Shown here: piece after piece, positions 1 to 7,773 of the stretch
How the letters are laid out: the number at the start of each line of letters is the position of its first letter
How positions within the stretch are numbered: the first letter of the stretch is position 1
Virus record (IMG/VR): IMGVR_UViG_3300021963_000019
Span: 1-30,804 of that record
Direction: 5' to 3' (one strand)
Source: a virus
DNA length: 30,804 bases
Program-made: the position numbers and the translations under genes
Notes under the pieces: generated by a model
Database searches by the model: none
The model's input: only the letters and a program-made list of their open reading frames with translations
What the model was told of the DNA's origin: nothing

Positions 1-66
1 CCCTGTTGTAACCGCACCTGCTACTACATACGCTTGAACAGGTTGCATATTTTGTTCTGCCATACC
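1..66. repeat. terminal direct repeat, left copy (assembly overlap)
   Basis: Bases 1-66 are identical to 30739-30804. The repeat lies inside the tape-measure reading frame, and joining the ends keeps that frame open (codon phase is preserved). This marks a circularly closed assembly of about 30,738 bp rather than a separate biological element; the virion DNA could still be circularly permuted. Confidence 0.9.
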
Positions 67-1815
67 TTGTGCTATTTGATTTGCACCACCTTGACCTACT
101 ACATTGAAAGAAGGGGCTGAACCTGCACCTGCACCACCACCCGTTCCTGCACCTGCACCACTCGGAGCACCACCACCACCTAAAGCAGAAAGTGCTTTTG
201 ATGTAGCTGCTATATTTGCTGCAATACCTAAACCTGCAGAAACTTGATTCATTATTTTTTTAGTAGCTAAATATGGAATACCTGCAGGACCCATTAAAGC
301 TGCTGCTGCTGTATCGGCTGCATTAGCTGCTTGTGTACCAATTATAATTCTTGCAATACCCATAGCACTTTCAGCAATAATTAAACCTTTTTGTATATCT
401 TCATTTCCTTCAAACAAGCCTTTTAATAAACTTAAACCACCTTCTATATTTGATAATGTAGCTTCTTGTATTGCTTTTTTACCTTCTAAAGTTGCTTTTT
501 CTTGTTCTAATATTTTTTCTTTAGTTTGTGTTGCATTAAGAATTAAAGCATTATCTATTTCTTGTTTTTTAGTTTTAAAAGCTAATTCAGCATCTACTCT
601 TGCTTGTGTACCTAAAGTTGCAGCATTTATATTATTTTGTAACCTTTCAAGTTCAATTCTTTTTTCTTCTTCTAAATTAGCTTTTTGTTTTGCTAATTTT
701 TTTAATTCGTTTGTTTCTAATTCTTCATCAAATTTTCTTTGTTCAATAGCTAAAGCATTTAAACCTTCAATTTCTGATTGACCTAAAGCAATTTTTTCTT
801 TTTGTAAAGAAATGTTATTTGCAATTTGTTCACTTCGTAAACCTTCAACTTGTGCTAATACTCCTTCTTTATTTGCTAATGCTTCTGTTACAGCAGCTTG
901 GTTTTCAATGCTTTTATTCATTGAATAATTTGCTTGGGCTGCTTGAACTTGTAAATCAGCTTGGGCTATCATAGCTTTTTGCTGTTTTTCTAAAACTTTC
1001 TGTAAATCATTATTAGCTTTAATTCTATCATCAATGCTTAATAAATCATTATCCCTAATTTGTCTTAATTTTTCTGCTTGTCTATCATATTGTTCAACTA
1101 ACCTACCTTGTTCTGCAGCAGCTAATATAGCAGTGTTTTGTAGTTTAACATTTGCCTCGGATGCTTTATATGTTTTAACAGCATAATTTGTAATTGCTTC
1201 TGCAGCATCACCTAAAGCTTTACCTGTTCTATCAACTGTATTATTAACACCTGTAAATATATCAACGGATTCTTTACCTGCTTTTTTAACAGAATCCATA
1301 GCACCTGCAAAATCACCCTGAAATACTTTGCTTATTGCTTCACCAATATAACCTATTGTATCTAAAAATGAATTAAACCTTTCAATTAAATTTTCTTTAA
1401 CTAAATCACCAAACTTTTTTAAATACTTTGTAGGATTTTCAAATACATCTTTAAATACATTTATAACAGCAGGGAAATTATCCATTACAAAGCCAACCAA
1501 ATCATTAAAGGCAATAGATAAAGCACCAATAACAGTATTAAAAGCATCTACAACTTTTTGATTTTTACCTAATACTTCCTTAAAAATATTAAATGCTTCT
1601 AAAACTAAACCAATACCAAGTGCTTTAATAGCAAGTCCCATTCCTTTAAACCCATCGGACATAGCTTTAATTCCTGATTCAGCATTTTTAGTAGATTTTT
1701 GTATGCTTTTTATTTCATCTGCAGTATCATCAAAAGTAGAATTTAATTTTTTTACTTCTTTAGTAACAACATCTAAATTACTTTGTATTTCTAAATTTAC
1801 TATTTTGTTTTCCAT
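1..1815 (-). CDS. Tail tape-measure protein (first 605 codons; continues at 30738-30694)
   Basis: The ATG is at 1815-1813 and the frame runs off position 1. Joined to 30738-30694 across the circular junction it gives about 619 aa. Residues 1-60 are polar and helical (MENKIVNLEIQSNL...). Hydrophobic or amphipathic segments follow (GMGLAIKALGIGLVLEAF), then a long Ala/Gln/Glu-rich coiled-coil centre and a Gly/Ala-rich low-complexity stretch near 121-190, ending in a short basic tail. This pattern is typical of siphovirus tape-measure proteins, which span the tail lumen and set tail length; at about 1.5 Å per residue it would suit a tail near 90 nm (inference). It is the last gene of the tail block and starts 16 bases inside the preceding 48-codon gene. 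No peptidase domain is visible. Confidence 0.85.
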   Translation of the reverse strand, partial: MENKIVNLEIQSNLDVVTKEVKKLNSTFDDTADEIKSIQKSTKNAESGIKAMSDGFKGMGLAIKALGIGLVLEAFNIFKEVLGKNQKVVDAFNTVIGALSIAFNDLVGFVMDNFPAVINVFKDVFENPTKYLKKFGDLVKENLIERFNSFLDTIGYIGEAISKVFQGDFAGAMDSVKKAGKESVDIFTGVNNTVDRTGKALGDAAEAITNYAVKTYKASEANVKLQNTAILAAAEQGRLVEQYDRQAEKLRQIRDNDLLSIDDRIKANNDLQKVLEKQQKAMIAQADLQVQAAQANYSMNKSIENQAAVTEALANKEGVLAQVEGLRSEQIANNISLQKEKIALGQSEIEGLNALAIEQRKFDEELETNELKKLAKQKANLEEEKRIELERLQNNINAATLGTQARVDAELAFKTKKQEIDNALILNATQTKEKILEQEKATLEGKKAIQEATLSNIEGGLSLLKGLFEGNEDIQKGLIIAESAMGIARIIIGTQAANAADTAAAALMGPAGIPYLATKKIMNQVSAGLGIAANIAATSKALSALGGGGAPSGAGAGTGGGAGAGSAPSFNVVGQGGANQIAQGMAEQNMQPVQAYVVAGAVTTG

Positions 1816-1946
1816 TCTCTTTTTATTTTTTCAAATGCTTGTTTCCAAGAAGTTGTTAATTTATATTTTCCTTTTGCTATTTCTATTACTTCACTTTGTC
1901 CGTAATGTTCGTGTAGTGATAATAATTCTAAAATGTTTTTTATCAT
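1800..1946 (-). CDS. Small conserved-looking protein upstream of tape measure, 48 aa
   Basis: This short gene fills the gap between the large tail gene and the tape measure. Its ATG overlaps the preceding stop as ATGA (1943-1946), and its TAG stop lies 16 bases inside the tape-measure gene, the same tight packing seen throughout the genome. The product (MIKNILELLSLHEHYGQS..., ending KREWKTK) is basic and helical with no recognisable domain. Its place suggests a small tail-assembly factor, but that is inference. Confidence 0.7.
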   Translation of the reverse strand: MIKNILELLSLHEHYGQSEVIEIAKGKYKLTTSWKQAFEKIKREWKTK

Positions 1947-4315
1947 ATTGCAGTTTGTAAAAAATTAATGTATTCTGTTTTTTGTAATACACCATCAATG
2001 TAATATTCAATACCTATTCTATCAGTTCTATCTGCACCTGAATTAGCAGGTATAGTAACTGTTAAAGAAACATCTGTTACATTGTCTAATGTTGGCGTAT
2101 AAACTAAAAAGTTTTCTGCACCTTTTAATGAAAAACTATCATAGTCATTTAAATAAATAATTTCTTCTAATACTTGTGCTGTTTTATCTACCTGTACATC
2201 ATCATAACTTGCGTATCTATATCCAACGGAAGTTGCAGCATTTAAACCCCTATAATCTGTAATTAATTCTAAATTAGCTTCGCCTGTTGTTAAATCAATA
2301 GTCATATTATTAATGATATATCTTTTGTTTCTAATTACTAATCTATCGTTTAAAGCTATTCCTAATGCTCTGCCTGAACCATTTGTAACAGATGAATTTA
2401 ATAAACTTGTAGGGAACAACGCTTTACATTTAATAACTCTTGTTTTAATATTATATAAATTATCTACATAGTTTTTATAGTGTCTAAAATACAATCCTTT
2501 TGGTGCTAAAACATTATACCAAGGCGATTGTTCATTACCAAAATTCATAGACATCAAATATGTATATGTTAAATCTGTAGGCACACTATTATATTCATTT
2601 GAAAATCTAATGTAATTATCTTGATGCGAGTGTCCTGTTTCTGTTGTAACATAAAATCTATCTGAACCTGTTAAATCAGTAGGTAATTCACCATTGTTAT
2701 AAATCAACATTGGTTTTGGCGTATATGGTTTTAAATCTTTATCTATTAATGTTGCAGTTTCAAAATTGTAACCTACAGCACGTTCAAATAAAACATTTTC
2801 AAATGGTAGTTTAATATCATAATTTGCACTTTCGTTTGAATTAGTATTAGTATAAATTAAATCACCATATTCTTTATTGTATAAACCTCTATAAGCGTTA
2901 TTTAAAATGTTATTGCTTTTTTCATATTGAAAATTGATTGCCTTAAATAATTTAGGGCGTTCTATTTCCATTTCATCTGCATAAACATATTTTGTTATAT
3001 CTAATATTTTTCCTGCGTTGTAATACATTTCTAAAGGTAAAAATTCAAATGTATTTATATCTTTAGGAATAATCATTAAGTTAAACGCTTTAATAATTCC
3101 TGTAATAAAATCATTAACAGTAATATCAGGTACATAATCATTTAAATCAATTCTACCTGATGTTGATTGTGATGAACTAAATGCACGTACGGTAACAACG
3201 CTTGAAGTACGTGAAGGAAAATGATTTACAAAACTTCTTCTATAATGTAATTCTGTTGTAAAATTAAAATTTGAATTAGAACTAATTTTAACTGTATATG
3301 TATAATTAGCACCTTGCACATCTGCATAAGCAAAATCATCTAATTGTGATTGTGAATTACCTACACATTGATAGGTGCGATATAATAAATCATTTTTAAA
3401 AATATAAACAGTGTAATTAACAGCACCAAAACCTGAATCAGGCGTTACATATATATCAGATGTTATACGTGCAGAAAATGAAGGTGATGTAGTAGGTGCA
3501 AAATTCCAATTAGTAGTAACCACATTAGTTGTTAAATTCATTTCAGGAAACGGACCTGCAAGAATAGAAGTGAAATCTACCATTAATTGCTCGGTAGTAT
3601 ATGTTATTGTTTCACCATTCTTAAGATATAAATATAAATTGTTCCATTGGTCTAAACTAAAGAAACTACCTGTAAATGTTACGCCATATTTTGTTTGTAT
3701 AAATTCAAACACTTTCCATAAAGGTACGGCAGGAAATAACTCATTCCATTGAATAGCACCTGCAGTGTGAGTAATATCCTCGTGTGATGCACCTGATTTA
3801 TAATAGAATTTTCTTCGTGAACCAATTAAAGGATAGCTAACTAAATAACTTGTTCCTGTAGGGTTTATTCTATTAATTACATTAGTTGAATTATAAGTGT
3901 GATTTAAACTACTGAAATCTAAAGTGTTTAATTTATCATCTTTAAATTTATCTTTTAATTGTGTTAAGTTACCATAAAACGTAACTGTATAACTTTCAAT
4001 AAATCCGTTCTTTTTATTTGCCTTTTCTAATTGTATATTCCCTTTCTTAAATAGAACTGAATTTACTTCTATATAAGCATCATATCTTTTTCTATGGTCG
4101 TAACCATTATCTATAGAACTTTCGTACCAATGTGATAGTATTTTGTTATTCTTTTTAGATGCAGGTATTGTAAACGATTGTGTAAAGTCTGTATAGATTT
4201 TTCCTAAATCATTAAAATTAGAAACAGCACTTGTAACAGATATTTTTTCATCTGAAAATAATTCTAATCTTTTTGAAATTGTATCTGTATAAATATAAAG
4301 TGAAACTACATTCAT
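1943..4315 (-). CDS. Large tail protein, probably tail tip/baseplate component, 790 aa
   Basis: A long protein rich in Tyr, Asn and Thr with predicted beta content and no signal peptide. The N-terminal part (residues 1-110) has the look of the 'distal' tail proteins common in Bacteroidota siphophages, with FTQSFTIPASKKNNKILSHW near residues 46-65; the C-terminal 100 residues look like a small beta-sandwich. It begins with a one-base TAATG overlap on the preceding tail gene and ends four bases into the 48-aa gene before the tape measure. Context places it in the tail tip, where it may contact the host surface or the tape measure. I cannot assign a catalytic role. Confidence 0.65.
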   Translation of the reverse strand: MNVVSLYIYTDTISKRLELFSDEKISVTSAVSNFNDLGKIYTDFTQSFTIPASKKNNKILSHWYESSIDNGYDHRKRYDAYIEVNSVLFKKGNIQLEKANKKNGFIESYTVTFYGNLTQLKDKFKDDKLNTLDFSSLNHTYNSTNVINRINPTGTSYLVSYPLIGSRRKFYYKSGASHEDITHTAGAIQWNELFPAVPLWKVFEFIQTKYGVTFTGSFFSLDQWNNLYLYLKNGETITYTTEQLMVDFTSILAGPFPEMNLTTNVVTTNWNFAPTTSPSFSARITSDIYVTPDSGFGAVNYTVYIFKNDLLYRTYQCVGNSQSQLDDFAYADVQGANYTYTVKISSNSNFNFTTELHYRRSFVNHFPSRTSSVVTVRAFSSSQSTSGRIDLNDYVPDITVNDFITGIIKAFNLMIIPKDINTFEFLPLEMYYNAGKILDITKYVYADEMEIERPKLFKAINFQYEKSNNILNNAYRGLYNKEYGDLIYTNTNSNESANYDIKLPFENVLFERAVGYNFETATLIDKDLKPYTPKPMLIYNNGELPTDLTGSDRFYVTTETGHSHQDNYIRFSNEYNSVPTDLTYTYLMSMNFGNEQSPWYNVLAPKGLYFRHYKNYVDNLYNIKTRVIKCKALFPTSLLNSSVTNGSGRALGIALNDRLVIRNKRYIINNMTIDLTTGEANLELITDYRGLNAATSVGYRYASYDDVQVDKTAQVLEEIIYLNDYDSFSLKGAENFLVYTPTLDNVTDVSLTVTIPANSGADRTDRIGIEYYIDGVLQKTEYINFLQTAI

Positions 4316-5385
4316 TATATTACGTTGTTAATTAAAGTATCTGAATATTCAAAATCAATAGTAAAGTTTATATTTTTATCTAATAAATTAGTTTTGTATT
4401 GTAACGATTGTGTTTTAATTGTTACAGGTTTTGCATCCAATAAAATAGTTTCACTTAACATTAATTCTTTTATAAAAGTATTATATCCTTCGGTAACCCA
4501 ACCTGTGTTACAAGTTATAGTTTGCTTTCCGTTTATGTTAAATGATTTATTTGTTCCTTCGTTTATATTATAGTATATTGCAGAAGGTATTAAATTATAT
4601 TTGCTACCTTGTACATCAATTTTATTTGTTTGTGCCTTAAAGAACGTTATTTGTTGCCACCCACCATTTTTATTTACATAAGTACAATTTACAGGCGTAT
4701 ATTTACATTCTTCTAACTTTTCTGTATAAACTCTATAAATAACACTTGCGACATCACTTTCAATTTCACAATAAGAAGAATTATTAAAAGCTAATGGGAC
4801 TTTATAATTAAAATAATCTGTTGAACCACCACTTAAAATAACAGTTGAATTTAATAAAGTACCTGCAGCATTAAAATAGCTAACTATATAATCATTTGCA
4901 GGTTCACGTTTCATTAATAAATTTAAAGATGGTATATTATTGTAATATTGTATTTTATTATTTGAATTGTTTGATGCCCCTAATAATATATAATCTTCAT
5001 CATCGGTAATATTATAATTTACACCATCTGATACTTCTGTATAAGCATTAATACCAAGGTATAATGTAGTATCTAATAAAGTAAATGCACCTGAAACGTT
5101 TTTATATCTTTTTACTTTTACAAAACACCATTCATTATTACCTGCTACAGAAGGCGTTGTTCCATAAACAGCAACAATATGATTAACATATTCTAATATA
5201 TAAGGCGATATATTATAGTTAGTTTCTATTTGTGATGCAGAAGTAATATTAGAACTTAAAATATAAGTTGGCGTTGTAGGTTCTGTTGTACCTTTATTCC
5301 AAATAAACAACTCTACTTTACTACCTGTTTGCCCTGCTTCATCTATTATTATTTGGTATGGGCTTCTTGCACTTATTACTTTCAT
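4315..5385 (-). CDS. Minor tail protein, 356 aa
   Basis: A beta-rich, Asn/Tyr/Thr-rich protein beginning MKVISARSPYQIIIDEAG. The N-terminal 100 residues resemble a fibronectin-like or receptor-facing tail domain (ELFIWNKGTTEPTTPTYILS). It overlaps the tail-completion gene upstream by four bases (ATGA) and the 790-aa tail gene downstream by one base (TAATG), implying translational coupling. It is likely part of the tail tip complex; the exact homologue class is not recognisable by eye. Confidence 0.6.
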   Translation of the reverse strand: MKVISARSPYQIIIDEAGQTGSKVELFIWNKGTTEPTTPTYILSSNITSASQIETNYNISPYILEYVNHIVAVYGTTPSVAGNNEWCFVKVKRYKNVSGAFTLLDTTLYLGINAYTEVSDGVNYNITDDEDYILLGASNNSNNKIQYYNNIPSLNLLMKREPANDYIVSYFNAAGTLLNSTVILSGGSTDYFNYKVPLAFNNSSYCEIESDVASVIYRVYTEKLEECKYTPVNCTYVNKNGGWQQITFFKAQTNKIDVQGSKYNLIPSAIYYNINEGTNKSFNINGKQTITCNTGWVTEGYNTFIKELMLSETILLDAKPVTIKTQSLQYKTNLLDKNINFTIDFEYSDTLINNVI

Positions 5386-5918
5386 TTTTTATCTTTTAAA
5401 TTATAATCTACCATTGTTTCAACATCCTGACCGAACGCCTTTATTAAATCTATATCTATGTATTTTTTATATCCTGCTTCAAATGGTTTAGTAAAGAATA
5501 AAGAAGGTTTAATACCTTTGTGAAATATAGAACGTGTAATTAAATAAGCTGTTGAATCGTAACTTAAAAACCTACCTCTTTTATCCCTGAATTGAAAACC
5601 TTTTTGTTTAACCCATTTATTTATCCCTTGTGTTAAACCACCTTTTTTACCTGTACCACTACCAAACTTATAAGGGCTGTTAGGTGCTTTATTAGAACTT
5701 GTTTTACCTTTAACACCTAAATCTACAAATGTTCCATAATCATTCATTGTAAACCCTACAATAGCATAATTATCATCTGTTACTATTTCACCTTTTAAAC
5801 TATTTGCTAATGAACTTGTGTTGTTATGACCTGTACGTTTTAAATTATCCTTTGCTTCACGAATAACATAATCACGAAACATCTGAATAGTTTTATTTAC
5901 TTTTTCAAGTTTTAACAT
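5382..5918 (-). CDS. Tail completion / head-tail joining protein (HK97 gp10-like), 178 aa
   Basis: An N-terminal helix (MLKLEKVNKTIQMFRDYVIREAKDN) is followed by a segment with NYAIVGFTMNDYGTFVDLGV and a Gly/Lys-rich loop (SPYKFGSGTGKKGG), then KPSLFFTKPFEAGYKK. The order 'helix, N-x-Y-G-x-F-V-x-x-G, basic loop, FF-x-x-PF' is characteristic of HK97 gp10-like tail-completion proteins. Its neighbour just upstream looks like the tail terminator, a normal pairing. Seven bases overlap that neighbour. Confidence 0.65.
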   Translation of the reverse strand: MLKLEKVNKTIQMFRDYVIREAKDNLKRTGHNNTSSLANSLKGEIVTDDNYAIVGFTMNDYGTFVDLGVKGKTSSNKAPNSPYKFGSGTGKKGGLTQGINKWVKQKGFQFRDKRGRFLSYDSTAYLITRSIFHKGIKPSLFFTKPFEAGYKKYIDIDLIKAFGQDVETMVDYNLKDKK

Positions 5919-6367
5919 TTTGTCATTTTGTTTTCAATAGCAATATCAAAAGTAAAAGTTACACCTGCTATTTTGTTTTCAAATCTTTCAGTAAAAAATT
6001 CAATGTTTGCAGTACCATTAACTAATTCGTAATCTTCTGCTAAAGCACCTCTGCTTAATACTTCTAAAAATCTATTTGCTACAGCTAATTGTGTGTTTAA
6101 TACATCCTGCTCATTATCGTTACCAAGAAATATATCTGTAACTTTTGATTTACTTTCATCTACAATATCCATACATAAAATAGATATATTATAATTTAAT
6201 ACAGGACCTTGATACGATACTGAATTAACTATAATATGACTTAATGGAAATATAGTTTGTTTATTTAAATCTACTTTAAATATATCACCTGTTGTAACTG
6301 TATTTACAAATATATCTTCTTGTAGTTTATTCTTTATTACTTGTGTTATTTCGTAAAATGTACTCAT
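5912..6367 (-). CDS. Tail terminator-like protein, 151 aa
   Basis: Mixed alpha/beta protein with an N-terminal helix (MSTFYEITQVIKNKLQED), a central strand pair around IIVNSVSYQGPVLNYNISIL, and a C-terminal strand motif (IAGVTFTFDIAIENKM) typical of tail terminator proteins that cap the tail tube. Its ATG forms a TAATG overlap with the stop of the -1 frame of the chaperone gene at 6367-6369, which supports both that stop and this start. Confidence 0.55.
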   Translation of the reverse strand: MSTFYEITQVIKNKLQEDIFVNTVTTGDIFKVDLNKQTIFPLSHIIVNSVSYQGPVLNYNISILCMDIVDESKSKVTDIFLGNDNEQDVLNTQLAVANRFLEVLSRGALAEDYELVNGTANIEFFTERFENKIAGVTFTFDIAIENKMTKC

Positions 6368-6618
6368 TATCTTTTTTTAATTAAATCCGATTCTATTTTG
6401 TTTTTTTGTTTTTCAAATGTTAGGTATGTTAAACATTGGTTAATTGGTAATTCTGTGATTGTGTCAAATCTTGTAATATCCCCCTGAGCAAGTCCATAGA
6501 TTGAAGAATACCAACCCCATCGTTTGCCAAACTGTGCTGTTGCAGAATAGTCTGCATCTGCTTGTTCGTATCCAAATAGTTCATCGTACTTTTCAATAAT
6601 TCGTTGCCTAAATTGTAA
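6367..6618 (-). CDS. Tail assembly chaperone, -1 frameshift extension (83 codons)
   Basis: In the -1 frame an open stretch begins right after a TAA just upstream of the T9 run and continues to TAA at 6367-6369. It contains no ATG, GTG or TTG, so it can only be reached by frameshifting from the chaperone gene. Slippage at T-TTT-TTT would append 83 residues beginning LQFRQRIIEKYDELFG and containing FGKRWGWYSSIYGLAQGDIT and ELPINQCLTYLTFEKQKNKI, a sequence with strong coding character. The fusion would be about 248 aa, analogous to lambda gpG-T. The extension ends in a TAATG overlap with the next gene. A homopolymer sequencing error is the main alternative. Confidence 0.75.
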   Translation of the reverse strand, partial: LQFRQRIIEKYDELFGYEQADADYSATAQFGKRWGWYSSIYGLAQGDITRFDTITELPINQCLTYLTFEKQKNKIESDLIKKR

Positions 6619-7112
6619 AAAAAAACATTAGCACCAAATACAACATCCAAAGGTGCGTGTTTCATTACATCACTATACGTTATACTACCATTATACTTTT
6701 CTATTTCGTATGTATTATTTAAACCTTTCTTTTTAATTGGTCTATACAATACAGCCATAGCTTTATGCATATTATCCCAATCACCAATGTATGAATCTAA
6801 ATCTGTATATTCGCCAAAAGTCATTTCATCTAAATCAGGAATAAAACCAAATTCAACTCCACCAAGTTTAAATCTGTTTATAAACCTATGTGAAGTAACA
6901 TCAAACATTTTACCAAGTGATGCAGTTATTTGTAACACATCCTTATACTTGATTTCAGCAACATCTTTTAAATCTATATTGCAGAACGTTTGAACCATTT
7001 TCTGATTCATAAATTCAACATCATCATTATCTTTAGCTATTTTTAAAAACGCCTGATATTGTGATAACTTAATTTCATTTAATTCTGTTGGTACGCTAAT
7101 TTCTAATTTCAT
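6429..7112 (-). CDS. Tail assembly chaperone, zero-frame product, 227 aa
   Basis: The first product of the tail block. I chose the ATG at 7112 (MKLEISVPTELNEIKLSQYQ), preceded by the standard A-rich leader; an upstream in-frame ATG at 7172 lies inside the terminator hairpin and is unlikely. Residues 1-160 are a helical domain like the chaperones of Bacteroidota siphophages. At codons 163-165 the gene crosses a run of nine T residues (minus strand, 6625-6617). The zero frame continues for 62 more residues (NLGNELLKSTMNYL...) to TAA at 6429; the alternative frame is described separately. Tail chaperones bind the tape measure during tail assembly. Confidence 0.7.
   Translation of the reverse strand: MKLEISVPTELNEIKLSQYQAFLKIAKDNDDVEFMNQKMVQTFCNIDLKDVAEIKYKDVLQITASLGKMFDVTSHRFINRFKLGGVEFGFIPDLDEMTFGEYTDLDSYIGDWDNMHKAMAVLYRPIKKKGLNNTYEIEKYNGSITYSDVMKHAPLDVVFGANVFFYNLGNELLKSTMNYLDTNKQMQTILQQHSLANDGVGILQSMDLLRGILQDLTQSQNYQLTNV
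6617..6626 (-). promoter_or_regulatory. Probable -1 ribosomal frameshift site (G + T9)
   Basis: On the minus strand the zero frame reads GTT TTT TTT TAC. The heptamer T-TTT-TTT permits both tRNAs to re-pair after a one-base backward slip, after which the next codon is TTA and the 83-codon frame follows. I did not identify a convincing downstream pseudoknot by eye. Confidence 0.65.
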
Positions 7113-7157
7113 ATTATTGTTTTTTATATTAATAACTATTTTGTGATATTGTATTAA

Positions 7158-7188
7158 ACAAAAAAAAGGCACATATTTCTATGCACCT
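7158..7188 (-). terminator. Rho-independent-type terminator
   Basis: Minus strand: a 9-bp stem (AGGTGCATA / TATGTGCCT, two G-U pairs) with a GAAA tetraloop, followed by seven or more T. It ends the short transcript carrying the 68-aa gene at 7222 and insulates it from the tail block. Confidence 0.8.
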
Positions 7189-7221
7189 TAATTAACCAAA
7201 TTAACTAATCTAAAACAAAAT

Positions 7222-7428
7222 TTAATCTTCTATTTCTTCTATTGCTAAATCTATTATATCATTGATTTGCTTTTGTGATAATATTTCCCATACATCAACG
7301 CCTTGTATTAATATTTGTTCATCTTCAATACAGCTTCCTGTATAATCATATGAATCACCTTTTATATAGAATCCTTTTACTTCAAATTCTATATCACAAT
7401 AATTAACTGTTACTTTTACTTTTTTCAT
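7222..7428 (-). CDS. Hypothetical acidic protein, 68 aa
   Basis: A small acidic protein (MKKVKVTVNYCDIEFEVKGF...) with a beta-rich N-terminal half and an acidic helix at the end (QINDIIDLAIEEIED). It is the only gene between a TATATTTG promoter (7452-7459) and a terminator (7158-7188), so it appears to be expressed as its own unit. Beta-hairpin small proteins of this general style are common in Bacteroidota phages; function unknown. Confidence 0.75.
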   Translation of the reverse strand: MKKVKVTVNYCDIEFEVKGFYIKGDSYDYTGSCIEDEQILIQGVDVWEILSQKQINDIIDLAIEEIED

Positions 7429-7451
7429 TTTTCTTTGTTTTAAATTTTTAA

Positions 7452-7492
7452 CAAATATAATATAAATTTGTTACATAAATTAGTTTTAACAA
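7452..7492 (-). promoter_or_regulatory. Promoter, TATATTTG with upstream TTGTTAAAA box
   Basis: Minus strand: TTGTTAAAA at 7492-7484 and TATATTTG at 7459-7452, with 30 bases between TTG and TATATTTG, and the ATG 23 bases downstream at 7428. TAnnTTTG is the established -7 element of Bacteroidota promoters. The same box pair with the same spacing occurs at both plus-strand cassettes. Confidence 0.7.
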
Positions 7493-7496
7493 TTAT

Positions 7497-7646
7497 TTAA
7501 CTTTTCAAATGTTCCGATGCTATTAAGTACATCTTTTGCATCTTTTTAATTTCACCTATATTACGTGGTAGGTTTATATTCACTTCTTTACCTGTAGCGT
7601 GATGAATATAACATTGTATTGTGGCTATCATTTGTCCGTATGTCAT
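7497..7646 (-). CDS. Small hypothetical protein, 49 aa
   Basis: Begins MTYGQMIATIQCYIHHATGK and ends KKMQKMYLIASEHLKS. The peptide is basic and helical at its C-terminus and is preceded by a palindrome-rich spacer after terL. It has normal codon use for the genome and an A-rich start context (TATAAAATG). Function not recognised. Confidence 0.65.
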   Translation of the reverse strand: MTYGQMIATIQCYIHHATGKEVNINLPRNIGEIKKMQKMYLIASEHLKS

Positions 7647-7681
7647 TTTATATTTAATTGATTATTAAAACAATAAATCTA

Positions 7682-7695
7682 TTATTGTACAATAA
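7682..7695. promoter_or_regulatory. Perfect 14-bp palindrome, possible operator
   Basis: TTATTGTACAATAA is its own reverse complement. Part of it also pairs with ACAATAAATCTATTATTGT just to the left, giving nested dyads. It lies in the 127-bp spacer between terL and the 49-aa gene, upstream of the latter, a suitable place for a dimeric repressor or activator to bind. No TAnnTTTG box is visible in the spacer. Confidence 0.4.
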
Positions 7696-7744
7696 ACTTT
7701 ATAGGTTTATTATTAATTTGTCAAGTTTTTGCCATCATTTACTT

Positions 7745-7773
7745 TGTCGCAAGTATAGTATTAATTTGCGACA
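7745..7773. repeat. Inverted repeat directly after terL
   Basis: Arms TGTCGCAA (7745-7752) and TTGCGACA (7766-7773) are perfect and GC-richer than their surroundings, with a 13-bp AT-rich spacer. The right arm ends immediately before the terL stop codon. No T-run follows, so it is not a standard terminator. A pac/cos-related signal, an operator or an RNA-stability hairpin are all possible. Confidence 0.5.

Noticed and set aside
1-66. Biological direct terminal repeats of a linear genome
   Set aside because: The repeat is short, lies within an uninterrupted gene and keeps its frame, as expected from assembling a circular or permuted molecule.
1703-1960. Plus-strand frame across the tape-measure start
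   Set aside because: Composition (Phe/Leu-rich, no leader) is that of a shadow of the T-rich strand opposite the tape-measure and 48-aa genes.
7113-7172. Longer N-terminus for the tail chaperone
   Set aside because: The upstream ATG lies in the terminator stem and the extension is unlike coding sequence; the ATG at 7112 has the standard leader.
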